This document shows positions 10,268 through 20,349 of a stretch of DNA of 64,000 nucleotides, in pieces. The translations under genes and the position numbers were made by a program. The stretch's first letter is position 1; each line of letters starts with the position of its first letter. The notes under the pieces are model-generated. The model had not been told where the DNA came from, ran no database searches, and saw nothing but the letters and a program-made list of their open reading frames with translations. The DNA comes from Tritrichomonas musculus (taxonomy: Eukaryota > Parabasalia > Tritrichomonadida > Tritrichomonadidae), in NCBI GenBank assembly GCA_039105265.1, contig JAPFFF010000015.1:2108001-2172000 (forward strand), given 5' to 3'.

Positions 10268-10336
10268 ATACTAGCTGGATTAAAGTACATATATTGATAT
10301 GTGCAACTGAGATAGCATTATTAATCCAGCTAGTAT
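10268..10336. repeat. Perfect 16-bp inverted repeat with 37-nt loop
   Basis: ATACTAGCTGGATTAA at 10268-10283 is exactly reverse-complemented at 10321-10336. The stem is unusually GC-containing for this island. It could be the ends of a very small foldback element, or a transcript hairpin; no gene is adjacent. Confidence 0.75.
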
Positions 10337-10645
10337 AAACTCTATCAAAGTAATGTACATATATGTGACAATGCTTGTGTTGATTTGTTGGAACTAATTC
10401 TTCTCCTGCTACAACATAACATTTTGGATGACAATTTCAAATTTTCTCACTTTTTGACGATGTTGATAATTTTTTTTTTATAAAAAAAAGATTATTTAAT
10501 GAAAAAGTTCAACCTGATTGTTTTGTGTTTTCAGACTAAAGCAGTTTTTGTTTGAGTGTTGATGGCTGTTAGAGATGATATAAAAAAGGGGAAAAAGTGA
10601 TGATATTTATGACAAAAAAAAAAGTATGAATAATGGTTAGTGGTT

Positions 10646-10908
10646 AATGAAACTGGTACACTCTGTGATGGAGAATATAAATTCGAAGTTATTTCTGAAA
10701 GTGTTCTTGTTAACTTAACAGTTGTTAAATCAAAACCTTTAGGAAGTTAAATAACTGCAACTAACCTATTTCTTTATAATTAGTTTTAAAACTACCTCTT
10801 AACTTAGTTATTTTGCACACTACAATAGCATTGTTTGCAGGAATAATAGTAACTGCTATATATACATCAACTTTCCAATTTTTATTTGGAAATGATAATA
10901 CTGATTGA
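10646..10908 (+). pseudogene. Remnant of the C terminus of a surface-type membrane protein
   Basis: 10646-10747 reads as NETGTLCDGEYKFEV followed by ISESVLVNLTVVKSKPLGS, a beta-sandwich-like extracellular pattern with a potential N-glycosylation site. In a different frame, 10819-10908 reads TTIALFAGIIVTAIYTS then TFQFLFGNDNTD and a stop, a single transmembrane helix with a short tail. Together this looks like the end of a type I membrane protein with at least one frameshift and stops between the parts. No long frame links to an upstream gene. Host gene-family remnant is the favoured reading; coincidental AT-rich translation cannot be excluded. Confidence 0.35.
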
Positions 10909-11002
10909 TATAATTTTCTATATTATATTTATTGAGACCTTTCTTTTTAGGACGATGTGCATAATATCTGCGATACATTATAAAAAATGAAGTTAAATTT
11001 AA

Positions 11003-12971
11003 TTCATAAAAGAGGTGCGAGAACTCTCTTTTTTAAAATTACAACAAAATTTTGAAATACAATATACATTATAAAATGATAAATATCATATTTTAATTTT
11101 GTGATCTTTCTCTCCGTAGTTGCCAAAATATTTATTATTTAATTATTTTATAGATTTGAATATATTAATATATAAACCATTCAATTTTTTAAAATATAAA
11201 TATGATATTATTTATGCTATTTTTAGTTATTAAAAATTAATTTTTTATTAATTAGGAGCTTTTCATTTTACTTTATTACGGAAGTCCATCTTTTTAATAA
11301 TCTGAGCCCAATTTTATAGTGAAAATTTAATTTTTCTTCAAATTCATCATCATCGAAGCCTTCTTTTTCCAAATTGTGATTAATTGTTGAATAGTTTTGT
11401 ATAAAAAATAATAATAAATCTTCAGTTGAAAGCTTTTTCATCATTATTTATTAAAATTTCTGAGAAATCTGGCCAAATATTTTTTTCATAATCATATCTC
11501 AAAAATGGCTCTAAGGATAATAAAAAAAAATTGTAGAATAGTGAGTAAATTGTATATTTATTTAAATAAAACTGTTTCACCAAAATTCATAGGGCCATTT
11601 TTTAATTTTTCATTGTTAAATGTTAAATCCATTTTATTCGACGAATTTTAAATAAAATCCAGATTTTGATTGAAAATTCTATTTATATTTGCGATCTATT
11701 TGAAATAATATAACCAAATTCATGCTTTGTTAAAAAATAATCAAAATATGCTAATAATAATTTTTTCATCAATTTCCTTTTCATACAATAATAAATATAT
11801 ATTTATAAATATTTCAATGCAATATTTAATTTTTGTAAATTTTATTAAGTTTTCTTAAATAGAAATGCTCATTTTCTTTACTTTTTTGTCCATTTTTTAA
11901 ATTGAGAGGAATAAATCCTAATTCTCAGAATTTAATAAAATCAATCAAAACATATATTTAATAAAGCTTTATCAATTAATTGAATGGATAGTCAAATATT
12001 AAAAACAATTTTGGCCATATATAAATAGCATTTGTATCTTAAAAATGGCTCTAACGTTTCGTATATAAAAATGTTTATAAGAATTAAATATTACATTTAA
12101 TATAATAGATAAGTTTTATTGAGAATGATAGGGCCATTTTTTACATGGGAACTTCAAAAATAAAAAAGCTTTTTATTTGCCAAATTTAGATTTAAATGAG
12201 GAATTTCAAGCTTAATAAGAAATATATTGTTGATATAAACCGAAATAATGCATTACATTCCCAATTTATATAAAATTTAATAAAGATATGTTGATTTTAA
12301 TATTTCGACTGACTCATCCAAAACTCAACGAAAATGATTTTTTTGCATAATATATCATGTATCAAATAATATGTAAAATTACTATATGTTCTTTTCAACT
12401 TGAAATATCAAATATCTATACTTTTTTATTAAATTTTGAAAATTGAATGCAATTGAGAGGAATAAATCCTACTTCTCTGAATTTGATTTAAAAAATCTAA
12501 AATGGCGTCTCCCGAGCCATTTCATTTCATTTAAAAATATAATAATACAAATAAAAAATGCAGTAAAATTATAAGTAGTTATCCCCATAGAAACAAAAAA
12601 AATTGAGATATTTTTAAAATATTAGTTTTTTGATTGTGTTTTAAATATATCTCAGCTAAATTAATATAAAATCTTAATTTTATCATTTATAAAGATTTCT
12701 GATATAATTAAAAACATTAATAAGCATCTATCAAACAAAAATAACAATTATTTATTGAATTATTTAGTTTTTTGTTCCCCAAAATAGATATGCATTTTTC
12801 AGTATCTATAATGAGGTTCAAGAAATAAAATATTATTTTTTAATTATTATACAATAAATATATATTATATTTATTTTAAATAGTATAAAATATTTAAAAT
12901 ATTATGAGATATTTGAAAAATTAAAAAACGGTTATTTTTTGTATATTTAGTTCTCGCACCTTTTTCATAAA
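11003..12971. mobile_element. ~2-kb element bounded by terminal inverted repeats, degenerate interior
   Basis: 11003-11025 (core AGGTGCGAGAACT) is matched in inverse orientation at 12949-12971 (core AGTTCTCGCACCT), about 20 of 23 positions identical. The GC-rich cores stand out against the AT-rich surroundings. Inside, two diverged copies of a ~540-550-bp module are visible: AAAAATGGCTCTAA near 11502 and 12040, AGGGCCATTTTTTA near 11591 and 12130, and GAGAGGAATAAATCCTA near 11903 and 12454. A 58-codon frame on the minus strand (11268-11444) is the best-preserved coding piece. No transposase signature is seen, so it could be a non-autonomous DNA element or a decayed gene duplicated in tandem. 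Confidence 0.5.
11268..11444 (-). pseudogene. 58-codon ORF inside the TIR-bounded element
   Basis: An ATG at 11444 opens a frame of 58 residues (MMKKLSTEDLLLFFIQNYST, then an acidic helix EKEGFDDDEFEEKL and YKIGLRLLKRWTSVIK). It has codon-like composition. Upstream on the same strand, the DNA also reads as protein-like in another frame (DYEKNIWPDFSEILINNDEK, 11440-11500), suggesting the end of a longer gene that has lost its frame. No family recognised. Confidence 0.3.
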
Positions 12972-13383
12972 TGTTTATTCAATTAAAACAAAAATGCGTA
13001 AAATAGTTTCTTGCTTTTGCCATTCAATATTATATTTTGGTAATTCAGATTCAGAAATAAAGAATTTAAGAGATATTGTTTTGCTTTGACATTTGTTTGA
13101 ATTGCATCAACAGGTTGTATAAATGAATGGTAACAGAGCATTAAATTTCCTCTTATGCAGAAACTTTAATAATTTTAAAACAGACAAACTTAAAACACAA
13201 AAACTCAAAATGTCTTAGATTATTGATTTGTTGAGTTTGCTGCTTCCTTTCAGTGAACAATTCTGTATTGTTTTTGTGTTTCCAACTGTATTACCATAAA
13301 AGAATCATACCTAATTGATTTGAAGAATCTGAAACCCAAAATTTTGTATTCTCAGATTATTGCTCTTCCAAAAATTTTGGTTT

Positions 13384-13812
13384 TCAGAAATCTTCCGTAG
13401 ATAATTCCAAGTAATCTTTTTTCATCTTGATCCATTTTTTATCTTTTTGAACTTTTAATTCCAGACTTTTAACCTTTTGTCCTATTTCGACGAAATCTCC
13501 TGATTTAGAACAATAATTGTAATTATCCTCTTCCGTACCTTTAGCCGGCATTAAATATGACCAAATACAAATCGGTCCTCTTTTACTATGAACAAAAGTC
13601 CCAGCAGAACTTATAGTTTTTCTATAAGTCAAAAGCCCTCTGAAGTATCCCTGTAGATGCTTTGTTCCTGTTGACGGTGCTTCTTCTCTTCCGTAAATCA
13701 TATATTTTAATTGTAACTTCTGGAACACTTCGTATAAGTAATTTTCAATATCTTCATCGTAATTCAGAATCGTAAAACACCAAGTATTTGCTCGGTAATT
13801 GTACAAGATCAA
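13384..13812 (-). mobile_element. CRESS-DNA-virus Rep fossil (HUH endonuclease domain)
   Basis: A frame of about 142 codons encodes the N-terminal HUH rolling-circle endonuclease domain typical of circular Rep-encoding ssDNA (CRESS) viruses and related plasmids. Three hallmark motifs occur in the right order and spacing: motif I (WCFTILNY), motif II (HLQGYF) and motif III (YNYCSK), with the family phrase AKGTEEDNYNYCSK. Only this domain is recognisable; the superfamily-3 helicase part of a full Rep was not found, so the element is an incomplete fossil. Base composition is richer in GC than the flanks, in line with a foreign origin. The recognisable domain reads through without internal interruption, suggesting a fairly young insertion or retained constraint. 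Endogenous Rep sequences are known from other gut protists such as Entamoeba and Giardia; a plasmid-type Rep is the alternative. Confidence 0.85.
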
Positions 13813-14141
13813 TTGATTCGTGTAAATGAAGTCAATAAAAATTTCCTTTTCTAATCTCGAAATTATAATATTTAAAAAGTTTCAAAATCAATAACCCGCC
13901 CACCGCCATAAACCAAATTCTATAAGAATTAACAAAAACTTAAACGGACCCGCCATAAAAGATTTGACTCAATTAAAAACGCCAAACCAGCTTTTTTGTA
14001 TAAAATTTGGAAATATTAAAAATAACGGACGCTACTTCATTTTTAGAAAAAGTCTTTTTCGTTCAAGCATGCACCACACTATAACAATTCAGAAACAAGT
14101 GACCTTGATGATGAATTTCCGAATTTCCTCCAGCCGATCAA
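13813..14141. repeat. Iteron-like direct repeats in the spacer between Rep fossil and neighbour ORF
   Basis: The decamer CCGCCATAAA occurs twice in direct orientation, at 13903-13912 and 13950-13959, in a GC-spiked patch of an otherwise AT-rich spacer. In CRESS replicons short iterated Rep-binding sites lie in the intergenic region next to the origin, so these may be fossil iterons. No clear nonanucleotide stem-loop was recognised, so an origin is not claimed. Confidence 0.4.
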
Positions 14142-14546
14142 TTGCCACCTCGTCCAAAAATATCCAGGGAAACTCCTAAGCCAGTTAATCCACCACCGCC
14201 ACCTCAACCTCGAAGAAATCAAGCTCCACCCAAAAGAAGAATTTATTGCGGGAATTTTGTTCCGTCCTACCAAAATTTGCCAGAGGTACCTCCGCAAGGA
14301 CCAGCAGATTTTTCAACCTTCGTTAAATTTGCAACTCTTGAAGAAGCCAGAAACCTCGCAATTACATCAGGAAGTTCAAATGATGGCAGCTATCTCCTGA
14401 TTCCAGTTAAATTTATAGGAAGAATCCGCAATGATCCTCGTCTAGATCTTCACAAAAAGCTTAGAGAAATTGAGCAGAACATTAAAAAAAAATTCAAATC
14501 TTTACATGGGTACAACTTTAATTATGAATTAAATAACCAGCTTTAA
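14142..14546 (+). CDS. Unidentified proline-rich basic ORF next to the Rep fossil
   Basis: About 134 codons, divergently oriented from the Rep fossil. A proline/arginine-rich N-terminal stretch (PPRPKISRETPKPVNPPPPP, then QPRRNQAPPKRR) is followed by a compact-looking region (RIYCGNFVPSYQNLPEVPPQ, FVKFATLEEARNLAITSG, YLLIPVKFIGRIRNDPRLD) and a lysine-rich helical tail. Its GC content is also above that of the flanks, similar to Rep, hinting that both arrived together. The true 5' end was not resolved. It is not recognised as a capsid or any other known protein; it may be a partner ORF of the Rep element or a host sequence. Confidence 0.4.
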   Translation: MPPRPKISRETPKPVNPPPPPQPRRNQAPPKRRIYCGNFVPSYQNLPEVPPQGPADFSTFVKFATLEEARNLAITSGSSNDGSYLLIPVKFIGRIRNDPRLDLHKKLREIEQNIKKKFKSLHGYNFNYELNNQL

Positions 14547-14681
14547 ATACACAACAGTTGTACCAGATTAACTTCAAAATTGCCTTTTAACATCTAAATC
14601 ATGAAAGTTTTATCTTATTGCCATTTCTTTGATATTTTGTGAACTGAACTATTTGAAGATAAAACATCATATTCACGAAAC

Positions 14682-14697
14682 TCTTTTATAAAAGAGA
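14682..14697. repeat. Perfect 16-bp palindrome
   Basis: CTCTTTTATAAAAGAG is self-complementary. It lies ~135 bp downstream of the proline-rich ORF and could serve as an RNA hairpin/terminator-like structure or be chance in AT-rich DNA. The surrounding 14547-15002 shows no ORF. Confidence 0.4.
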
Positions 14698-15002
14698 TTC
14701 TTATTGTAAAAGGCTGAAAAAGGTTTCTAATTTATTTATTTATGCACATGAGAGGTTGATGTTTTCAGTTCATATAATGCAAATATATGTTCAAATGCCA
14801 AAGGCACTTAAATACAAATATATGTGTGGGTAGACGATCAATATTCGTTAAATTATTTAAAATTTTTATTTATGAAAAATTTTTTTTTATTTTATTTTTA
14901 TATATATAATAATATAAAAAAGCATTTAATTAATAAAAGTTGACCAAATTAAGATTTATAATTTTTCAATAGTTATATAAATATTGAAAGAAATTTAAAA
15001 TC

Positions 15003-15733
15003 ATTTAATATCTTGTTATAGAGCTCCGAATTTATATTAAATAAATAAATATATAATAGTGATAAGTTACATTATACTTATATTTATATCGGGAATGAAC
15101 TTTTAATCAGCAGTTTTTTAAAAAAAGTTCTGAGAAGTTTCTTTTTTTTTCATAAATTTTTAGCAATTCAAAATATTTGAAAATGAAAAAACGATAAATA
15201 AGAATCTTTAATATCTTGTTATAGAGCTCCGAATTTATATTAAATAAATAAATATATAATAGTATTAAATTATATTATACTTATATTTATATCGGGAATG
15301 AACTTTTAATCAGCAGTTTTTTAAAAAAAGTTCTGAGAAGTTTCTTTTTTTTATCATAAATTTTTAGCAATTCAAAATATTTGAAAATGAAAAAACGATA
15401 AATAAGAATCTTTAATATCTTGTTATAGAGCTCCGAATTTATATTAAATAAATAAATATATAATAGTATTAAATTATATTATACTTATATTTATATCGGG
15501 AATGAACTTTTAATCAGCAGTTTTTTAAAAAAAGTTCTGAGAAGTTTCTTTTTTTTTCATAAATTTTTAGCAATTCAAAATATTTGAAAATGAAAAAACG
15601 ATAAATAAGAATCTTTAATATCTTGTTATAGAGCTCCGAATTTATATTAAATAAATAAAAATATAATAGTGATAAGTTACATTATATTTATATTTATATT
15701 GGGAATGAACTTTTAATCAGCAGTTTTTTTACA
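15003..15733. repeat. Tandem array, ~203-bp unit, about 3.6 copies
   Basis: The marker GAGCTCCGAATTTATATTAA recurs at 15021, 15224, 15428 and 15631, giving unit lengths of 203, 204 and 203 bp. Each full unit also contains GGGAATGAACTTTTAATCAG, AAAAAAAGTTCTGAGAAG and CGATAAATAAGAATCTTTAA. The middle copies are nearly identical; the first and last carry GTGATAAGTTACATTATA where the inner ones have GTATTAAATTATATTATA, so the outer copies share variants. The last copy breaks off after AATCAGCAGTTTTTTT. The unit is non-coding. It directly precedes the broken ankyrin-family gene. Confidence 0.92.
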
Positions 15734-15821
15734 AAAATGCATACAAGCTATTTTGTCACTTTTTATTACTTTATAAAAATAAAATGAGTGAATTCTTGAA
15801 AGATCAGATATCATAATATAT

Positions 15822-16193
15822 ATGCATTCTCGAGAACTTGTCGAATCTTCTTTAATGGAATTCTTGAAAAATTCAGATGATCTTGAAGAAAATTATGAAA
15901 ATTTAATTCGCATTTTTAATGATTACAAAATTGATGAAAATTCGCAAGATTTAAAAGATGTCTTAAATATAATTATTTCTTTTTGAAATAATTATCCTAG
16001 AAATCTACTATTTTTTTCAAAGATTGAAAAAATTATATTTTTTTTTAAGCCAAAAATTATGAAATTCTGGTCAAATATTGAAAAATTCCATATTTTTAGA
16101 ACCAACAAACGAATTCTTTTATTTGCGCTCAACGAAAAAGTTGTTACACTTGACCAAAAGATATTGAATTGTTTTTTTAGCTCCAAAAAATAA
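15822..16193 (+). pseudogene. Broken N-terminal domain of a trichomonad ankyrin-family (DUF3447-like) gene
   Basis: From ATG 15822 the frame reads MHSRELVESSLMEFLKNSDD and continues EENYENLIRIFNDYKIDENS, the start typical of the huge trichomonad ankyrin family (EEN-x-NLI-x(2)F-x-x-x-KI-x-EN). An in-frame TGA lies at 15984-15986; after it the same frame continues with NNYPRNLLFFSKIEKIIFFF, KPKIMKFWSNIEKFHIFRTN and KRILLFALNEKVVTLDQKIL to a TAA at 16191. The pattern HxR-x(3)FF-x-KIEKI ... FSN-x-EIF-x-IF-x-x-NKRILLFLIEEK matches the domain that precedes ankyrin repeats. No ankyrin repeats follow, so the gene is truncated and carries one stop. Confidence 0.7.
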
Positions 16194-17554
16194 ACATAAT
16201 TCTTAACATTTATATTTTTTCTAATATAATATATTTATATATTTTTATTTATATTAAATAATTTATAAATATAAGTAGTTCTAAAAGATAAAAATATTTC
16301 ATAATTTAATTTTTATATTCAAATATTTCAATGATCTTATTCAAAAAATAAAAAAACGATCATTTCTTATTTAAAAATAAAATCGTTGATATATCACTTA
16401 TTGCCCATTAAAATATTCTGGTATTTATAAAATAATCTAATTAACTCTTAATTAATATAATATATGAATATATAAATAAATGACGGAAGAGAATCCAGTA
16501 CCCATACATATATACAAATACATTGATTACTTTTATTACGTTTATATACATAATCATTTTGTAATTGAAAAAGTAGGTTGTGACCTAATGATATTGAATT
16601 TAGAAGACATAAAAAAGTTCAATTTAGGAAGGTTTTACAACTTTATAAATTTGTGAGAATTCATACAATTTTTTCATAATCCTTTTCAAAATGGATTACC
16701 ATTTTATTTTATAAGAAATATTTCTCATGAGAAATCATAACAGATTATCAAATAATTTTTTTTTTTTTTGTAAAATATTTCCAAATTAAATTCCGAGATA
16801 TAGCAGTTTGACATATGGATACTATTTCGTATTGAATCTAATTAATGACTTAATATAAATACTACCCTAAAATTTTTATATATACTAATTTAATATTGCA
16901 TTAACTAAAAATTTGATTTGATATATTTCTTATTTATTGGGAAAACATTGAAAGTGAAATGAACCAATTTTTATCATGTAAATCATTCAAAATTATATAA
17001 AAAACAAATTTTGATAATCCCATTGAAAATTTTTTGTTGAAAATTTATTTCTCTAAATGATTACATGATATAATTATGGGTATTTTAAATCAAAATTTAC
17101 ATCTTAATAAAAAATATTGAAAAATCAATTTTAACGGCTCTAATTAATTATGGTTTTTTTCTTTATCTCAAAATATAACTTTATTCAAAAATATTTACCT
17201 AAAAAAATATGTATTAATATTGTAAAGTATATTTTTTACTTGATAATTAATTGTTTAAGATAAAATTAACACTATCTTTAAGTTTGAAAAATAACACATT
17301 AAGATATTAATATTTTTAATCTTAATAATTTTATTAGCTGAATAAATTCTTAATATATTGTTAAGTTTACGAACTACTAGCAAATAAATTATATATATAT
17401 ATGAAATTAATATTATTTATTACATAATGGAATGTTAATATTATTTTTATTTATTATTTATTTAGATATAATATTATCAAAATGAAAAAAATTTGAAGGC
17501 AAATTTACGTTAAAATGTTATATCAGAAATTTATATTAACTTCTTACAAGAGGA
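16194..17554. other. Long AT-rich spacer, no supported gene
   Basis: 1.36 kb, with runs of A and T. A 58-codon frame from ATG 16480 (MTEENPVPIHIYKYIDYFYY...) is the only codon-like stretch; it has no recognisable domain and is below what I would call a gene. The promoter of the coiled-coil gene must lie in the last ~100 bp. Confidence 0.4.
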
Positions 17555-20221
17555 ATGCAAAGCGAAAGTTTGCAATCTATAATTGAAAATCTTAAACAAG
17601 AACTAAAAGATAAAACACGCCAGTTAGAAGATGCTAATGCACGTGCTTCAAATTTACAAAAACAATTAGCCGAAAACGTCAATGAAACAAGCTCAAACGA
17701 AGTTAAATTTGCCGAAGTTTGGAAGGAAAACAAAATATTAAGAAGAGTGATTGCAAAAGAAACAGAAGAAGTTCGTTTAGTATATGATAAATGCCTTGCT
17801 GTTATTCAAAAATATCAAGAGCTCGAAGCTCAATACAAAGAAGTTCTATCATTTCTTTTGAACGCTGAACCACATACAGCAAGCCAAAATTTATTAGTTA
17901 AATTACAAAAAGAAAATGAGGAACATAAAGCGGCATTAGAAGCAATGACAACACGATTCACCAATAAAAAGAGCAAATACAGTACATTAAAAGGTGAATA
18001 TAAGCAAGTTAAGGAAGAACTAGACAAACTTAAATCATCAGATCCTAAATTAAATGACAAAGCCAAGCTTTTAGAAGAAATTGCTAAACTGAAAAACGAT
18101 GTCAAAACAAAAGATTCAGAAATCGATTCATTAAATAAGACTGTTTCAGATCTGAAAATAAAATTAGAAATTGGTAAATATGAAGTTAATGATGAAGCCC
18201 CACAAGCACTTGATGATTTTATAAATCGATCCAGAACTGAAGAACCCGAAGCCGAAGAACTAGAAGCTAAATATAATGCAGCTAAAAAGGAAAGAGCTTT
18301 ACTAATACAAGATCTCGAAAGCGATAAAACTCAATCATTACACAGTACAGATGAAGGAAACGAAGATTCTGAAATTTATACCTCCAATGAAGTTGAAATG
18401 GAAACTGATAATAACGATGAAAGAGTCAACGATCGTATTCAAGTTGTTAGCCGCGTAGTTCATTTAGCAGAGGAAGAAGGAAACGCAGAAACTGATACAG
18501 GCCGAGAAACTGAAGCAGAAACTGAAACAGAGACTGAAACGGAAAGAGAAAACGAAAATAACGATGAAGGTGAAAACGACGTTGAAGCTGACAAAGTAGC
18601 TCAAGAATTAGCCTCGCTTTTGGATCGACCACCAGCAGAGAATCTTGAAGAAGCCAATTCACGAATTAAACTTCTTGAAGACAAGATCAAAGAACTCTGT
18701 GAACAATTCCAAGAATCATCATTAAACATTTCCAATTGTGAAACACAAGATTTCCAAGCTGCTCTAAAACGAATTTCCAAGCTTCAGAAAAAGTTAAATG
18801 ACCGATCAAACCCTCCTGAAAATATGAAACAATTTGAAGATGAAATTTCACGTCTTAGAACAGAACTTCAAGAAAGTTCAAACCACGCCAAGGAACTCCA
18901 AGACCTTCTAGACTCTTTCAGCAAGACAACAAACAGCGGTGTTGTTGAAGTTGTTAAAGAAAACCAGAATATGAAGAAGATGATTGAAAGAAAAGACAAA
19001 GAAATTGAAGATGCTACTAAAAAAGGAGCAGATATTCTCTCAAAGTATAATGAGCAGCAAAATACAATCAAAACATTGATAAACGAGCTGAAATCAGCCA
19101 AAAGTAAAAGTAATGAGTTGACAAGAAATAATGCAGAATTAAGTGCCAGAGTTGAGCAGCTCGAACAAGACTTAGACCAAGCTGATGCTGATGCTGAGAG
19201 CTTCAAGGATGACCTTTCAAAATTAGATGAAATAACGGCAAGAAGCTATCTGATACAAACAGAATTAGATACAACTAAAATCAAACTTGATAAGGCAATG
19301 CAACTACTTAAGACTAAAGGTGGACCTCGTGCGATTTATGCACTCGAGGTTTATGACAACATTATTAATTATCAACAAGAAATTGCAGCACAAAAAGAAT
19401 TACTTAAAGGTATTGAAAAAGTTCTCCAACTTCAACCAGATTCACTTCTTAATTTGGTTGACAAAGAAAATCAACCAAAACCAGATCCAATTCATGAGAA
19501 TCAAAAAGAAGATCATCACAAAGAAGAAGAAGAAGAACAAGAAAGAATTCAAAGAAAAGTTGACAAATTGAAAGACTTATTAGCTGGCCATTCTAAGAAT
19601 CCAGTTGAAAATAATAATCTTTTATTATTAGAATCAAATAATGACTTTTTCAAAGAACATGAAAATCTTAAACAAGAAGCAGAAAAATTGAGAACAATTA
19701 TCTCTCAAATTGAAGAGGAACTTCACCTTCAACCAGGCCATCTTTTGAATCGTGATATCGATAATGAATTAGATGTTCAAAATGATCAAGACGATAAGAA
19801 GAAATTACCAAGTGGTTGGCTAAACAAAATAGTTGCAGAGAACAACGGCGGAAGCGGCTTATTCGTTAAATCAAGAGGCATTAATTTAGAGAAGAATGAA
19901 GAAGAAGAGGAAGAAGAAGATAGCGAAAAAGCTAAAGAGATTCAGCGTTTGAGCACAGAGACAACAAATAATCAGACAAAGATTTTGGAACTTGAAGCTA
20001 TTTGCGAGAGTTTAAGAAGACAAGTTATGACATTGAATAATAAATTGTCTATCATGGATACTGACCGACTTGCGGCTTTACAAACAAACACAATTTTGTC
20101 TGACAAATGTAAAGATTATCAGAGAAAGATATCAAGACTCAATAACAAACTTAGAAATGGAAATCGTAATAATTTAAATAGCAGTTTAAGTATTAGCGTA
20201 AATGAAGTTAAAAATGAATAA
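17555..20221 (+). CDS. Large coiled-coil protein, unrecognised
   Basis: 888 residues from ATG 17555 to TAA. Almost the whole chain is heptad-rich coiled coil (for example QSIIENLKQELKDKTRQLED at the start and CKDYQRKISRLNNKLRNGNR at the end), broken by acidic low-complexity segments around residues 265-345 (EAETETETETERENENNDEG) and 640-660. Two related segments flank the latter: LQLQPDSLLNLVDKENQ (~630) and LHLQPGHLLNRDIDNE (~730), an internal repeat LQPxxLLN. No motor, kinase or membrane segment. This architecture is common for cytoskeletal or Golgi/centrosomal tethers; no specific family can be claimed. Several antisense frames across it are mere shadows of Lys/Glu codons. Confidence 0.85.
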   Translation: MQSESLQSIIENLKQELKDKTRQLEDANARASNLQKQLAENVNETSSNEVKFAEVWKENKILRRVIAKETEEVRLVYDKCLAVIQKYQELEAQYKEVLSFLLNAEPHTASQNLLVKLQKENEEHKAALEAMTTRFTNKKSKYSTLKGEYKQVKEELDKLKSSDPKLNDKAKLLEEIAKLKNDVKTKDSEIDSLNKTVSDLKIKLEIGKYEVNDEAPQALDDFINRSRTEEPEAEELEAKYNAAKKERALLIQDLESDKTQSLHSTDEGNEDSEIYTSNEVEMETDNNDERVNDRIQVVSRVVHLAEEEGNAETDTGRETEAETETETETERENENNDEGENDVEADKVAQELASLLDRPPAENLEEANSRIKLLEDKIKELCEQFQESSLNISNCETQDFQAALKRISKLQKKLNDRSNPPENMKQFEDEISRLRTELQESSNHAKELQDLLDSFSKTTNSGVVEVVKENQNMKKMIERKDKEIEDATKKGADILSKYNEQQNTIKTLINELKSAKSKSNELTRNNAELSARVEQLEQDLDQADADAESFKDDLSKLDEITARSYLIQTELDTTKIKLDKAMQLLKTKGGPRAIYALEVYDNIINYQQEIAAQKELLKGIEKVLQLQPDSLLNLVDKENQPKPDPIHENQKEDHHKEEEEEQERIQRKVDKLKDLLAGHSKNPVENNNLLLLESNNDFFKEHENLKQEAEKLRTIISQIEEELHLQPGHLLNRDIDNELDVQNDQDDKKKLPSGWLNKIVAENNGGSGLFVKSRGINLEKNEEEEEEEDSEKAKEIQRLSTETTNNQTKILELEAICESLRRQVMTLNNKLSIMDTDRLAALQTNTILSDKCKDYQRKISRLNNKLRNGNRNNLNSSLSISVNEVKNE

Positions 20222-20349
20222 ATTTTTGATAAGTAAAAATTAAAGATATGAACTTTTTCTTCCTTCTTTCTTGTAAATAAAATTTGAAAGTGTTGTTTGG
20301 TATAACAATTCAATCAATTACATAATAATGCTCTATTTTTTTTTCTTAA

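Noticed and set aside
10061-10297. 78-codon frame in the island
   Set aside because: No ATG start, composition of spacer DNA, and its end runs into the 16-bp inverted repeat; no support as a gene.
13384-14546. Helitron or bacterial plasmid as source of the Rep
   Set aside because: Motif wording (FT-x-x-NY, HLQGY, YNYCSK preceded by KGTEEDN) is that of CRESS Reps, not the two-tyrosine Helitron Rep; a CRESS-like plasmid remains possible.
16480-16656. 58-codon ORF (MTEENPVPIHIYKY...)
   Set aside because: Tyr/Ile/His-rich, no domain, surrounded by spacer DNA; too weak to call a gene.
18868-19206. 112-codon antisense frame
   Set aside because: Shadow of the 888-aa coiled-coil gene; no homology-like motifs.
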